In this document: piece after piece, positions 34,757 to 43,519 of the stretch | Layout: the number at the start of each line of letters is the position of its first letter | Numbering within the stretch: the stretch's first letter is position 1 | Source: Paenibacillus sambharensis | GTDB taxonomy: Bacteria; Bacillota; Bacilli; Paenibacillales; Paenibacillaceae | Direction of reading: 5' to 3' | Assembly: GCF_003233845.1 (NCBI RefSeq) | Contig: NZ_QKRB01000046.1 | Location: forward strand, 124,001-188,000 | DNA: 64,000 bases | Position numbers and translations under genes: made by a program | Notes under the pieces: generated by a model | What the model was told of the DNA's origin: nothing | What the model saw: only the letters and a program-made list of their open reading frames with translations | The model's database searches: none

Positions 34757-37008
34757 GCCAATTCCTCCTTCGATAGCTGCGACTCTGCAATCTCCCGGTA
34801 CTCCGAACAGCTGTCAAGCAGCTCCTGATGCGTGCCCCTGCCAACAATCTGTCCCTTATCCAGCACGATGATCTGCTCGGCATTCATGATCGTACTGACC
34901 CGCTGTGCCACTATTAGAACGGCTGCATCGCTGGTGTACCTCTTCAGTGCCTTCCTGAGAGCAGCATCCGTCTTCAAATCTAGAGCTGAGAAGCTGTCAT
35001 CGAAAATATACACCGGTGCCTTCTTAATCAGTGCACGGGCTATGGACAGCCGCTGCCGCTGCCCGCCGCTCACGTTGGTGCCGCCCTGCGAGATTGCGGT
35101 CTGCATGCCGTCCTCCATCCGGTCAACGAAGGAGGTGGCCTGCGCAATCTCCAGCGCTTCCCGGATCTCCGCCTCGTCAGCCGAATCCCTGCCGTACCGC
35201 ACGTTGGATGCGATGTCGCCGCTGAACAAGATGCCCTTCTGCGGAACATAGCCGATCCTGCTGCGCAGCTCCTGCTGGGACAGCTCCCGAATGTCGGTCC
35301 CGTCGAACGTGATCTGACCTTCCGTCACATCGTAGAACCTCGGGATCAGATTAATCAGTGTCGATTTGCCTGCCCCGGTCGTTCCGATGAAGGCGGTTGT
35401 CTCTCCTGGCCTCGCGGTGAAGCTGATATGCTTCAGCACATCCTCCTCAGCGTTATGGTAGCGGAACGAAACATCCTTGAACTCGATCATTCCCCGTCCG
35501 CTGGAGATCGGCTTCACCTGGCCGCTGTCGCGAATGGTCAGTTCGGTGTCCAGCACTTCTTGAATCCGCGCAGCCGATGCGAAAGCACGGGGCACCATAA
35601 TGAACACAATCGAGATCATCAGGAAGGACATGATAATAATCATCGCGTACTGCATGAAGGCAATCATGCTGCCGATCTGCAGCTCGGAGGCGGCAATTGA
35701 CCTGGCTCCCACCCACACAATAAGCAGCGTAATCAGATTCATAATCAGCATCATAGCCGGGAACATAAAAGCCATAATCCGCTGGACAAAACGGTTCGTC
35801 AGCCTAAGGTTGTCATTGGCCCGCTCGAACCGCTGCTCCTCGAACCTCTCATTGCCAAATGCGCGGATGACCATCATCCCGGACAGATTTTCACGGCTGA
35901 CGAGGTTTAGCTTGTCGATCAGCTGCTGCAAAATCTTGAACTTCGGCAGCGCAAGTGCGAATACAGTAAGGATAAGTCCAATAATCGAGACAACAGCGAC
36001 CGCTATAATCCAGCTCATCGATAAGCTGCTGTTCACCGCAAGGATGATGCCCCCGATCCCGATAATGGGCGCATAGAAGATCATCCGGATGCTCATCATT
36101 ACCAGCTGCTGAATCTGCTGTATATCGTTGGTCGTGCGGGTAATCAGCGAAGCTGTGGAAAATTTATCGTACTCGGCGTTGGAGAACTGGCCGACCTTCT
36201 CGAACACATCCCGGCGCATGCGGGCCGCTACTGTGGTGCCGATCTTGGCGGCAAACCAGCCGACAGCAATTGCAGCGAGAACACTCAGCAGCGTTACTGC
36301 ACCCATCTGGATGCCCTTCCGGATAATGTAGCTGCTCTGCAAATCCCCAAGCTCCACGCCAAGCTCGCTGTAGAAGGCACGGGTGAAGGTCACCGCAATT
36401 TGCGCGCCTGCCAGTGATTCTTCGGCATCCGCCGCCGCGATATGGGCATCAAGCGCGCCAGCAGCCTTCATCTCACCGAGCAGCGGCAGCAGCGGGTAAA
36501 GCTCCTCCATCTTGATCTCCGGCGCAATCTGCGATGAATCGGATGAACCAGGCAGATCAGATGAACCGGAATTCTGCGCATCCTGTCCGCCTTGCATAGA
36601 CTGCAGCGATAGAGCCAAGGCACTGACCGCCTTTGTGTACAAGGCGTCGGTCCGCTCCCCGGCAGAAGCAGACTGATCCACCCGGACATAGATATCCTTC
36701 TCCCGGGCAGACGGATACTCTTCCGCAGCATCTGCCGCTTCGGCGCTTCCCGCCTTAACGAGGTTATAGCCGGCAGACATGGCGGCCGCATCCTGCTCAT
36801 TCATGTACAGTTGAAGCAGCTTCATGCCTTGCTCGCTGATCGCTTCCGGCGCGCCCTGCTCAACGCCCCCTGCCTGAATGCCCTTGTTTACCATATCACT
36901 CATCAGATTCGGCAGCTGAAGCTCGCATAATGCCTGAACGAACAGGAAGGTGATGCTGATCACAAGGGTTAACGCGAAGGGCTTCAAATAACGCATTATA
37001 AGTTTCAT
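34753..37008 (-). CDS. ABC exporter half-transporter with large extracellular insertion, degenerate ATPase site
   Basis: A 751-residue half-exporter. Helix 1 (about residues 9-29) is followed by an insertion of about 190 residues before helix 2, rich in Ala, Glu, Ser and Asp (KEDIYVRVDQSAS-like region, SSDLPGSSDSSQIAPE). It should lie outside the membrane and makes the protein about 170 residues longer than usual. The ATPase domain has Walker A GTTGAGKST and an intact signature VSGGQRQRL, but Walker B VYIFDD lacks the catalytic Glu and the switch His is Gln (IVAQRVSTI). This is the degenerate partner of the gene at 32891-34756. Start ATG 37008. Confidence 0.9.
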   Translation of the reverse strand: MKLIMRYLKPFALTLVISITFLFVQALCELQLPNLMSDMVNKGIQAGGVEQGAPEAISEQGMKLLQLYMNEQDAAAMSAGYNLVKAGSAEAADAAEEYPSAREKDIYVRVDQSASAGERTDALYTKAVSALALSLQSMQGGQDAQNSGSSDLPGSSDSSQIAPEIKMEELYPLLPLLGEMKAAGALDAHIAAADAEESLAGAQIAVTFTRAFYSELGVELGDLQSSYIIRKGIQMGAVTLLSVLAAIAVGWFAAKIGTTVAARMRRDVFEKVGQFSNAEYDKFSTASLITRTTNDIQQIQQLVMMSIRMIFYAPIIGIGGIILAVNSSLSMSWIIAVAVVSIIGLILTVFALALPKFKILQQLIDKLNLVSRENLSGMMVIRAFGNERFEEQRFERANDNLRLTNRFVQRIMAFMFPAMMLIMNLITLLIVWVGARSIAASELQIGSMIAFMQYAMIIIMSFLMISIVFIMVPRAFASAARIQEVLDTELTIRDSGQVKPISSGRGMIEFKDVSFRYHNAEEDVLKHISFTARPGETTAFIGTTGAGKSTLINLIPRFYDVTEGQITFDGTDIRELSQQELRSRIGYVPQKGILFSGDIASNVRYGRDSADEAEIREALEIAQATSFVDRMEDGMQTAISQGGTNVSGGQRQRLSIARALIKKAPVYIFDDSFSALDLKTDAALRKALKRYTSDAAVLIVAQRVSTIMNAEQIIVLDKGQIVGRGTHQELLDSCSEYREIAESQLSKEELA

Positions 37009-37053
37009 AAATCTGCTCCTTCTGGCTTTGTCCTGATTCGTTTGTCCCCTTAC

Positions 37054-37069
37054 AGTTAGTGTCCTAACT
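37054..37069. promoter_or_regulatory. Candidate MarR operator before the ABC exporter genes
   Basis: AGTTAG-tgtc-CTAACT. The 14-base core GTTAGTGTCCTAAC is the exact reverse complement of the core at 37566-37579. It lies between the marR-type gene and the first exporter gene. Confidence 0.75.
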
Positions 37070-37111
37070 TTGTTCGTGTAAATAAAGCCGTGAGCACCAC
37101 GACTTCACGAC

Positions 37112-37549
37112 TTACTCGATGTTTTGTTTGATTTTGTCCACTATCGTGAAGAAGGTTTCAACCTCCTCTGCCGTTAACCCGCTGCGCAGCCTTTTCTCGA
37201 ACGCCGTATACCGCTCCACAATCCGCTTGTGAAGCTCCACCGCCTTCGGTGTCAGCGTCAGCTTCTTCAGTCTTGCATCATAATCGACCGGCTCCCGGGT
37301 AATCAGGCCGTCGCGCTCCATCAGCTTGAGAACACCGGTCACCGTCGCGCGGCGGATATTAAATTCTCTCTCCAGATCGCGCTGAAATACCGGCCGCCCT
37401 TCATTCATGTGCAGATAGCCGATAATCCAGCCCTGCATCCCTGTCAAGCCGTCAACCTCCGTATTAGCTGTATCATGCTCAAAGCTTCGCTTCATTAAAG
37501 TTGCGAGCACCTTTACCTCAAAACCGATTGTTTTGGGAGGCTGCTGCAT
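37112..37549 (-). CDS. MarR-family transcriptional regulator
   Basis: A 145-residue winged-helix repressor. The MarR core is visible: LTGMQGWIIGYLHMNEG, REFNIRRATVTGVLKLME recognition helix (FNIRRATVTGV), the wing RDGLITREPVDYDARLKKL, then a C-terminal dimer helix. Family members are repressors released by small phenolic or antibiotic ligands. Identical palindromes lie just upstream of its own start and between it and the ABC exporter genes, so it very likely represses itself and the exporter. Start ATG 37549 after AGAGGTG. Confidence 0.9.
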   Translation of the reverse strand: MQQPPKTIGFEVKVLATLMKRSFEHDTANTEVDGLTGMQGWIIGYLHMNEGRPVFQRDLEREFNIRRATVTGVLKLMERDGLITREPVDYDARLKKLTLTPKAVELHKRIVERYTAFEKRLRSGLTAEEVETFFTIVDKIKQNIE

Positions 37550-37564
37550 AAGATCACCTCTTTA

Positions 37565-37580
37565 TGTTAGGACACTAACA
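37565..37580. promoter_or_regulatory. Candidate MarR operator before its own gene
   Basis: TGTTAG-gaca-CTAACA, 16 bases upstream of the marR-type start codon. Same 14-base core as 37055-37068 in reverse orientation. Confidence 0.75.
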
Positions 37581-37627
37581 TTATGCTCTCCGACATAGAT
37601 ATATGTCAAGCGTGCCTCAGATTTCCC

Positions 37628-38227
37628 TTACCGCCGCTTGATGCTGACTGCTTCCACGACGACGAAGATGCGGTTGTAAAATTGCTCGGTGCTCACCACA
37701 TGGAAACCATGCTGCTCGACAAGGGTAAGCGTATCCCGGTTTAAATGGCATCCTCCGCAAAGCTTCTTCCACAACGGAGTAAGCATCGTTTGGACGCTGC
37801 TGAGCAGAGGATTATCATGACGCACATGCTCGAACAACAGCAGACGGCCTTCAGGCTTGCATACTCTGTGCAGTTCCTGCAGAGCCAAGGCCGGGTCCTT
37901 CACCGTGCAGAGTACAAGGGTCGCTACAACCGTATCGAAGGTATGATCCGCGAACGGGAGCTGTTCCGCCGGCGAGTCTATCAGGGTCACCTTGGCAGGC
38001 GCCTCCTGCATGCGCAGGCGGGATTGCTCACGCATCACAGGATCAGGTTCTGCAGCAGTGACTTCAACCACCCGGTTATAGTGTTTAAAATTGATGCCTG
38101 TCCCCGAACCGATCTCGAGCACCTTCCCTTCAGCTTTCCCAAGCAGCTTCTTGCGGACGGCTTGAAATCTCCTTTTCTCCAGCGGCCCCATCAAGCTGTC
38201 GTACCACTTCGCGAATAAATCTCCCAT
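37628..38227 (-). CDS. Class I SAM-dependent methyltransferase
   Basis: A 199-residue Rossmann-fold methyltransferase with motif I VLEIGSGTGINF, acidic motif AAEPDPVMR, LPFADHTFDTVVATLVLC (motif IV region) and GRLLLFEHVRHDNPL. It resembles UbiE/phosphatidylethanolamine-type methyltransferases with a C-terminal CGGCHLNRDT. The substrate cannot be told from sequence. Start ATG 38227 after AAGGGACGGTGA. It is transcribed away from the zinc-uptake operon and its role there, if any, is unclear. Confidence 0.82.
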   Translation of the reverse strand: MGDLFAKWYDSLMGPLEKRRFQAVRKKLLGKAEGKVLEIGSGTGINFKHYNRVVEVTAAEPDPVMREQSRLRMQEAPAKVTLIDSPAEQLPFADHTFDTVVATLVLCTVKDPALALQELHRVCKPEGRLLLFEHVRHDNPLLSSVQTMLTPLWKKLCGGCHLNRDTLTLVEQHGFHVVSTEQFYNRIFVVVEAVSIKRR

Positions 38228-38427
38228 CCGATCACCGTCCCTTCTCTATAAGCAGCGTCCCTCTATAAAAACGATCCTATCGCCGCACATTACTTTCATA
38301 CCAGTCTGCATACCGAAAATAGTAACATAAATGACCCGCAAACACCGAACCGCCGCAAGTTTAGCTGTTTAACGTGCAGCTTATCTAGTAAGGGATTGAC
38401 GAGCGGTAGGACGGTTGCTATACTACT

Positions 38428-38448
38428 CTAATGTAATCATTACGATTT
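38428..38448. promoter_or_regulatory. Zur box 1
   Basis: Core GTAAT-C-ATTAC (38433-38443) with flanks close to the Bacillus Zur consensus TCGTAATNATTACGA; the right half ATTACGATTT is exact. It lies about 200 bases before the Cnt-like binding-protein gene. Confidence 0.75.
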
Positions 38449-38569
38449 AAACCATCTGCTTACTTAGTCCTGCCTTTCCTATCCTGCTTATCAGCAGATC
38501 ATACATATCAGCAGATTATACAGCAGTTAACCCAGCCGGACATCACGTCCGGCTTATGCGGCAGTGTTA

Positions 38570-38586
38570 GTCGTAATGATTACACA
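38570..38586. promoter_or_regulatory. Zur box 2
   Basis: TCGTAAT-G-ATTACAC, core GTAATGATTAC at 38573-38583. It is about 55 bases before the ATG at 38639, in promoter position. Two boxes before one operon imply tight zinc repression. Confidence 0.78.
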
Positions 38587-38638
38587 TTATTCAATATTAT
38601 CCATCATGCAATTCAATCAACCTAGCGGGGGAATCAGA

Positions 38639-40168
38639 ATGACGAAACGGCATCCAATATCCATGATCCTATTATTATCACTTGTTTTCCTGGCAGCATG
38701 CTCTTCAAGCACGGCAGATAAACAAAGTGAAGCAGGTAAACACCTGAACTTCCTCTTCAACTTTGCCACAAGCTCGCTTGATCCGAATGTGGATTCCAGC
38801 TACGTGTCGCTTCGAGCAGGGATTACGGAGACCTTGATCCATCTCAATGACAAGACTCTGACCATCGAGCCATGGCTTGCCGAGAGCTGGGACAGTACAG
38901 ACGGGCAGGTATGGACGTTCCAATTAAGAGAAGGGGTCACGTTCCACAATGGCAAACCAGTGGATGCTGCCGCTGTGAAGGCCTCCCTTGAACGGGCAGT
39001 GAAAGACAATGTCGCCATTCAGAATGCCCTGCGCATTGAATCAGTCGATGCGGATGGCTACACTCTGACTATCAAGACAGAAGTACCTTTCCCTGAATTT
39101 CCATCGGAGCTGGTTCATCCCAACACATCGGTCATCGATGTAAAGGAGACGGATTATATAAATAAACCGATTGGCACTGGCCCTTTTGCCGTCTCGTCAT
39201 TCAAGCCGGGCTCTGCAGTGGATCTGGTTCGTTATGACGCTTACTGGAACGGTCCTGCCAAGCTGGATACCGCCAGATTTGCCTTTAACGAGGATGCCAA
39301 TGCGCGTTCCTTCGCACTTCAATCGGGCGCCGCTGACATTGTGTTCCGGCCTGCCGTGGAATCGCTGGACAGCTTGAAGGCCATTAAGGGCGTAACCGTC
39401 GAATCCACGTCCACCTTCCGGGTGCATCAAATCACGATGAATCTGGACCGCAAGCCGCTTCAAGATGTGAATGTACGCAAGGCGATCGACGCGCTGATTG
39501 ACCGGCAGGCTATTGTAGATACGATTCTGAACGGACATGCGGAAGCAGCGACAGGCCCATTCCCGTCCACCTTTTCCTTTGCGCCAGACTATCCTGTTAA
39601 ACATCACGGCTTAGAGGCTGCCAAATCCTATCTCCAGCAGGCAGGGTATACCGAAGAGGGCGGCGTTATGCAAAAAGACGGTGAGACGCTGGCACTCAAG
39701 CTCCTGACTTACAGCTCGCGCGCCGACCTGCCGCTGATCGCGCAGATCCTGCAGTCGGATGCAGGCAAGCTCGGAATCAACGTGACGATCGAACAAATTG
39801 AAAAGCCCGAGGAGTATATGGCTGCTAACCGGGACTGGGATCTGGCAACCTACAGCAATCTGACGGCGCCTCGCGGTGATGCCGGTTATTATTTGAACGC
39901 GACGTTTCATCCCAAGGGCGCTTTAAACTTCAGCGGCGTTAAGGACGAGACACTTACGGCTATGATCGACAAGCTGAACGGAGCGATCGGACAAGAGGCG
40001 CGTTCGGCTATTGCGGAACAAATCGCTTTATATGTAGACGAACAAGCTTATAACTCATTTGTGCTGCACCCTAACACACTTGTCGCCTACAAGTCCGATA
40101 AGGTCGAGAACTGGGTGACATCCCGGAGCGAATACTACATGCTGACGAATGAACTGGATGTGAAATAA
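38639..40168 (+). CDS. Opp/Nik/Cnt-type metal(-chelate) ABC transporter, substrate-binding lipoprotein
   Basis: A 509-residue SBP family 5 lipoprotein (PF00496 type) with lipobox FLAAC. Typical features are LDPNVDSSYVSLRAGITETL, WTFQLREGVTFHNGKPVDAA and KPIGTGPFAVSSFKPG. The family binds peptides, nickel or metal-metallophore complexes. Here the two Zur boxes upstream and the zur/COG0523 neighbourhood argue for a zinc-loaded metallophore, as for CntA of S. aureus and related Paenibacillus systems. The ATG at 38639 has GCGGGGGAA upstream; a longer frame overlaps the Zur box. The next gene starts immediately after the stop. Confidence 0.85.
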   Translation: MTKRHPISMILLLSLVFLAACSSSTADKQSEAGKHLNFLFNFATSSLDPNVDSSYVSLRAGITETLIHLNDKTLTIEPWLAESWDSTDGQVWTFQLREGVTFHNGKPVDAAAVKASLERAVKDNVAIQNALRIESVDADGYTLTIKTEVPFPEFPSELVHPNTSVIDVKETDYINKPIGTGPFAVSSFKPGSAVDLVRYDAYWNGPAKLDTARFAFNEDANARSFALQSGAADIVFRPAVESLDSLKAIKGVTVESTSTFRVHQITMNLDRKPLQDVNVRKAIDALIDRQAIVDTILNGHAEAATGPFPSTFSFAPDYPVKHHGLEAAKSYLQQAGYTEEGGVMQKDGETLALKLLTYSSRADLPLIAQILQSDAGKLGINVTIEQIEKPEEYMAANRDWDLATYSNLTAPRGDAGYYLNATFHPKGALNFSGVKDETLTAMIDKLNGAIGQEARSAIAEQIALYVDEQAYNSFVLHPNTLVAYKSDKVENWVTSRSEYYMLTNELDVK

Positions 40169-41113
40169 TTGTTTCAGATATTAGCGAGACGTTTCCTCGA
40201 GGTCGTTATCTTCCTGCTCGCGGTTTCGTTCATCAGCTTTGCCTTTGCACGGATGGCCCCGGGTGATCCGGTATTGTCCATACTGCGTGTGGATGATGTC
40301 TCCGTTACGAAGGAACAGGTTGAAGCCCTGCGGGAAGAACTCGGGTTTAATGACCCGCTTCTCACTCAATATGGCCGCTGGCTGGCTGACTTTGTGCAGC
40401 TAGACTTCGGAAAATCCTACCTTACGAATCAGCCCGTAATGGAAATGGTTATAGGCAGACTGCCCGCAACGCTTGAACTGGCTATTGGTTCGCTGATTGT
40501 CATGCTTGCGGTGGCCATTCCCCTCGGGTCACTCGCTGCCCTGTACCGCGGAAGCTGGATTGACCAGATCAGCCGGGCTGTCTCGCTGCTTGGTGCGGCA
40601 GTCCCGAGCTTCTGGATGGCTCTTATTTTCATTGATCTGTTTGCCGTGAGGTGGGGTGTCCTTCCTCCGATGGGGAGAGACGGCTTCGTTTCGGCCATTC
40701 TTCCATCCATTACATTAGGACTTGCCATCACAAGCGTATACGTCCGGCTGCTGCGTTCAAGCCTGCTCGACTCGCTGAGCAGTGAATTCATACGGGCAGC
40801 ACGATCACGGGGATTGACGGAGATGCATATTTTCTTCACGCATGCCTTCCGCCATAGTCTCCCGCCTGTTATTACGGTATTTGGCGTCAGCCTTGGCAGC
40901 TTGATCGGAGGCGTGGTCGTTATCGAAGTGATATTCGCCTACCCCGGGATCGGCAAACTGGTCGTAGACTCGATAAGAGCACGGGACTATCCGGTCATCC
41001 AGGGCTACATCCTTGTCATGGCGGTTATCGTCTTCCTCGTGAACAGCGCGGTGGACTTGTCCTACCGCTACCTAAACCCCGAACTCCGGCTACAGGAAAG
41101 GAAGAGCAGCTGA
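40169..41113 (+). CDS. Opp/Nik/Cnt-type ABC transporter permease 1 (CntB/NikB-like)
   Basis: A 314-residue DppB-type permease: LARRFLEVVIFLLAVSFISF at the N-terminus, a periplasmic stretch with FNDPLLTQYGRWLADFVQLD and FGKSYLTNQPV, then the EAA-type coupling loop EFIRAARSRGLTEMHIFF. The TTG start directly follows the TAA of the binding-protein gene, and its end overlaps the next permease by one base. It forms the channel with the second permease. Confidence 0.88.
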   Translation: MFQILARRFLEVVIFLLAVSFISFAFARMAPGDPVLSILRVDDVSVTKEQVEALREELGFNDPLLTQYGRWLADFVQLDFGKSYLTNQPVMEMVIGRLPATLELAIGSLIVMLAVAIPLGSLAALYRGSWIDQISRAVSLLGAAVPSFWMALIFIDLFAVRWGVLPPMGRDGFVSAILPSITLGLAITSVYVRLLRSSLLDSLSSEFIRAARSRGLTEMHIFFTHAFRHSLPPVITVFGVSLGSLIGGVVVIEVIFAYPGIGKLVVDSIRARDYPVIQGYILVMAVIVFLVNSAVDLSYRYLNPELRLQERKSS

Positions 41114-41961
41114 TGGAGACCGCGCAGGCAATAAGCACCAGCTCTTACAGAAGACTATGGAGAACAGCCGCTCTGATCTTCATGCTGATTTTACCGTTGG
41201 CTGCTGTTCTCTATGCCTTCCTTGTGCTGAAGCATGACCCGACTCTCGTCTCCCTGACTGATCGTTTGCTGCCGATGAGCCTCGAGCATCCGCTCGGAAC
41301 AGATCATTTGGGGCGTGACGTCTTAACACGTCTGCTTCATGGCTCCACACAGACGGTCGGCTACGGTCTTCTGGCGCTGCTCGCAGCAGTGGTGATCGGC
41401 GTTCCTTTTGGCTTGTTAGCGGGGTTTAAAGGCGGTCTCATGGACCGGATTCTCATGCGAATCGCGGACGCCTTCCTGTCTTTCCCGGATACGATTGTGG
41501 CGATCGTCCTGGCCGGCCTGCTTGGTGCGGGTATCGAAAATCTGCTGCTCGCCATCGTGGTCGTGAAGTGGGTAAGCTACGCCCGGCTTGCGCGCAGTAC
41601 CGTGCTGACCGAGCGCCGGAAGGACTACATTATGATGGCCAGAATTAATGGTCTGCGTACAGGCCGGATTATGACCAAGCATCTGTTCCCTCACATTATC
41701 GGCCACGTTCTCGTGCTGGCGAGTCTGGATCTGGGGAAAATCATTCTGCTGATCTCCTCCCTTTCGTATATCGGGCTCGGCGCACAGCCGCCGGCACCGG
41801 AGTGGGGTGCGATGCTTAATGAAGCCAGGCCATATTTTCATTCCACCCCTTCACTTATGATAGCTCCGGGCCTTATGATCGTATTTGTTGTCCTCCTGTC
41901 CAACCTGCTCGGCGATTATCTGCGTGACAAATTCGATGTAAAAAAAGAGGTCCAATCATGA
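41113..41961 (+). CDS. Opp/Nik/Cnt-type ABC transporter permease 2 (CntC/NikC-like)
   Basis: A 282-residue DppC-type permease with HPLGTDHLGRDVLTRLLHG, FLSFPDTIVAIVLAGLLG, the coupling loop YIMMARINGLRTGRIMTKH and GLGAQPPAPEWGAMLNEARP. It pairs with permease 1. Four-base overlap with the downstream ATPase gene. Confidence 0.9.
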   Translation: METAQAISTSSYRRLWRTAALIFMLILPLAAVLYAFLVLKHDPTLVSLTDRLLPMSLEHPLGTDHLGRDVLTRLLHGSTQTVGYGLLALLAAVVIGVPFGLLAGFKGGLMDRILMRIADAFLSFPDTIVAIVLAGLLGAGIENLLLAIVVVKWVSYARLARSTVLTERRKDYIMMARINGLRTGRIMTKHLFPHIIGHVLVLASLDLGKIILLISSLSYIGLGAQPPAPEWGAMLNEARPYFHSTPSLMIAPGLMIVFVVLLSNLLGDYLRDKFDVKKEVQS

Positions 41962-42758
41962 GTATGATAACGGTTCATCATCTGTCTGTTGCCGGGTCAC
42001 ACAATAGGATCGTCCATGATATCTCATTCGACATTAAGGAAGGAGAGTGGCTGGCACTCGTTGGCCAGAGCGGCAGCGGCAAGAGCATGACGGCGTCAGC
42101 CATCGGCCAGCTGCTGCCCCCCAACCTTAAAGCGGCAGGGGAAGTAGCGTACAAGGGCAAGAATCTGTTGACGCTCTCCGCCTCTGAAATGCGCCAGATC
42201 CGCGGGAAGCATGTATCTTATATTTTCCAAGATTACCAGGGCTCCTTCACGCCCTTCCTCACGATCGGGCGCCACTTCGAGGAGTATCAGCAGAGACACC
42301 TGTCGCTGCCCAGAAGCGAACGGGTCCGTCAGGCCAAGTCGGCGCTTGTCTCCGTTGGCTTGTCCGAAGACATGTACACCCGGTATCCATCGCAACTAAG
42401 CGGCGGCCAGCTGCAGCGGGTCTCGATTGCCATCGCGCTCCTGCTGAAGCCCGATCTGCTGATTGCCGATGAGCCTACCACAGCCTTGGACAGTGTATCG
42501 TCCTTCAGAGTGCTGGAGCTGTTATCCCGGCTGCAGAAGGAGACGGGCTGTGCGATTTTGTTCATCACCCACGATCTGCGCCATGTGAAGAAATACGCGG
42601 ACCGCATTGCGGTCATGAAGGACGGCCGCATCATCGAAGCAGGCAGTAAACATGAAGTGCTGAATAACCCCAGAGAGGCCTATACCGAGCTGCTGATCCA
42701 ATCAACGCCGGCATTTCGAAGCCAGAATCTACTATCTGCTGCAGGAGTGACACCATGA
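41958..42758 (+). CDS. Opp/Nik/Cnt-type ABC transporter ATP-binding protein 1 (CntD-like)
   Basis: A 266-residue DppD-type ATPase: Walker A GQSGSGKSMT, Q-loop IFQDYQGSFTPFLTIG, signature LSGGQLQRVS, Walker B LLIADEPTTALD, switch His ITHDLRHVKKYADRIAV. The usual C-terminal Cys-rich oligopeptide-transporter extension is absent, as in nickel/metallophore types. Four-base overlaps at both ends. Confidence 0.9.
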   Translation: MSMITVHHLSVAGSHNRIVHDISFDIKEGEWLALVGQSGSGKSMTASAIGQLLPPNLKAAGEVAYKGKNLLTLSASEMRQIRGKHVSYIFQDYQGSFTPFLTIGRHFEEYQQRHLSLPRSERVRQAKSALVSVGLSEDMYTRYPSQLSGGQLQRVSIAIALLLKPDLLIADEPTTALDSVSSFRVLELLSRLQKETGCAILFITHDLRHVKKYADRIAVMKDGRIIEAGSKHEVLNNPREAYTELLIQSTPAFRSQNLLSAAGVTP

Positions 42759-43519
42759 GTTTGCTGGAAGTTAAGAATGTCTACAAAACATACGGTTCTG
42801 GGGCGGCAGTGCTGCAGGACGTAAATTTCTCAATCGGCAAGAAGCAGTGTCTCGGCCTTGTAGGCGAGAGCGGATGCGGCAAGAGCACGCTTGCCCGCTG
42901 CCTTCTAAGCATAGAGCCCATTGATAGAGGGAGTATCGTGCTTCATAACATCCCTCTTCACAACAAGAGTGAACGCAGCTTGAGACCCTATCGCAGGCAT
43001 ATTCAAGCTGTCCTGCAGAATCCTTCGGCCGCGTTAAACCCCAAGCTGAAGATCATCGACTCCTTGATGGACCCGTATCTGCAGTTCGGCGAACAGACGG
43101 AGCTGAAGCATTTTTGCTATCGGAATAAACAAGACTTTGCTTCGCAGCTGCTGGAAGCTGTAGAGCTTCCGGCAGAGCTGGCAGGCCGGTATCCGCATGA
43201 GCTAAGCGGCGGACAGAAGCAGCGGGTGACGATTGCCCGGGCAATCAGCATTGAACCCGCGATCATTATTCTGGATGAGCCGACCTCAAGTCTTGACGTT
43301 CTCTCCCAAGCTGCTGTTCTCCGGCTGCTGGATGGACTGCGTGAGCAGCTGGGTATATCCTATCTCTTCATCTCGCATGATCTTGCAGCTGTACATATGA
43401 TGAGCCAGCATATGATGGTTATGCGGGATGGCGTCATTGTGGATCAGTTTGACAAGGAAGAGCTCTTCGCTGCGGACCGTCATCCGTATACGCAAGAGCT
43501 GATCTCCATGTTCGAATGA
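42755..43519 (+). CDS. Opp/Nik/Cnt-type ABC transporter ATP-binding protein 2 (CntF-like)
   Basis: A 254-residue DppF-type ATPase: Walker A GESGCGKSTL, Q-loop AVLQNPSAALNPKLKI, signature LSGGQKQRVT, Walker B IIILDEPTSSLDV, switch His FISHDLAAVHMM. It completes the two-ATPase set needed by this transporter class. It overlaps the MATE gene by four bases. Confidence 0.9.
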   Translation: MSLLEVKNVYKTYGSGAAVLQDVNFSIGKKQCLGLVGESGCGKSTLARCLLSIEPIDRGSIVLHNIPLHNKSERSLRPYRRHIQAVLQNPSAALNPKLKIIDSLMDPYLQFGEQTELKHFCYRNKQDFASQLLEAVELPAELAGRYPHELSGGQKQRVTIARAISIEPAIIILDEPTSSLDVLSQAAVLRLLDGLREQLGISYLFISHDLAAVHMMSQHMMVMRDGVIVDQFDKEELFAADRHPYTQELISMFE

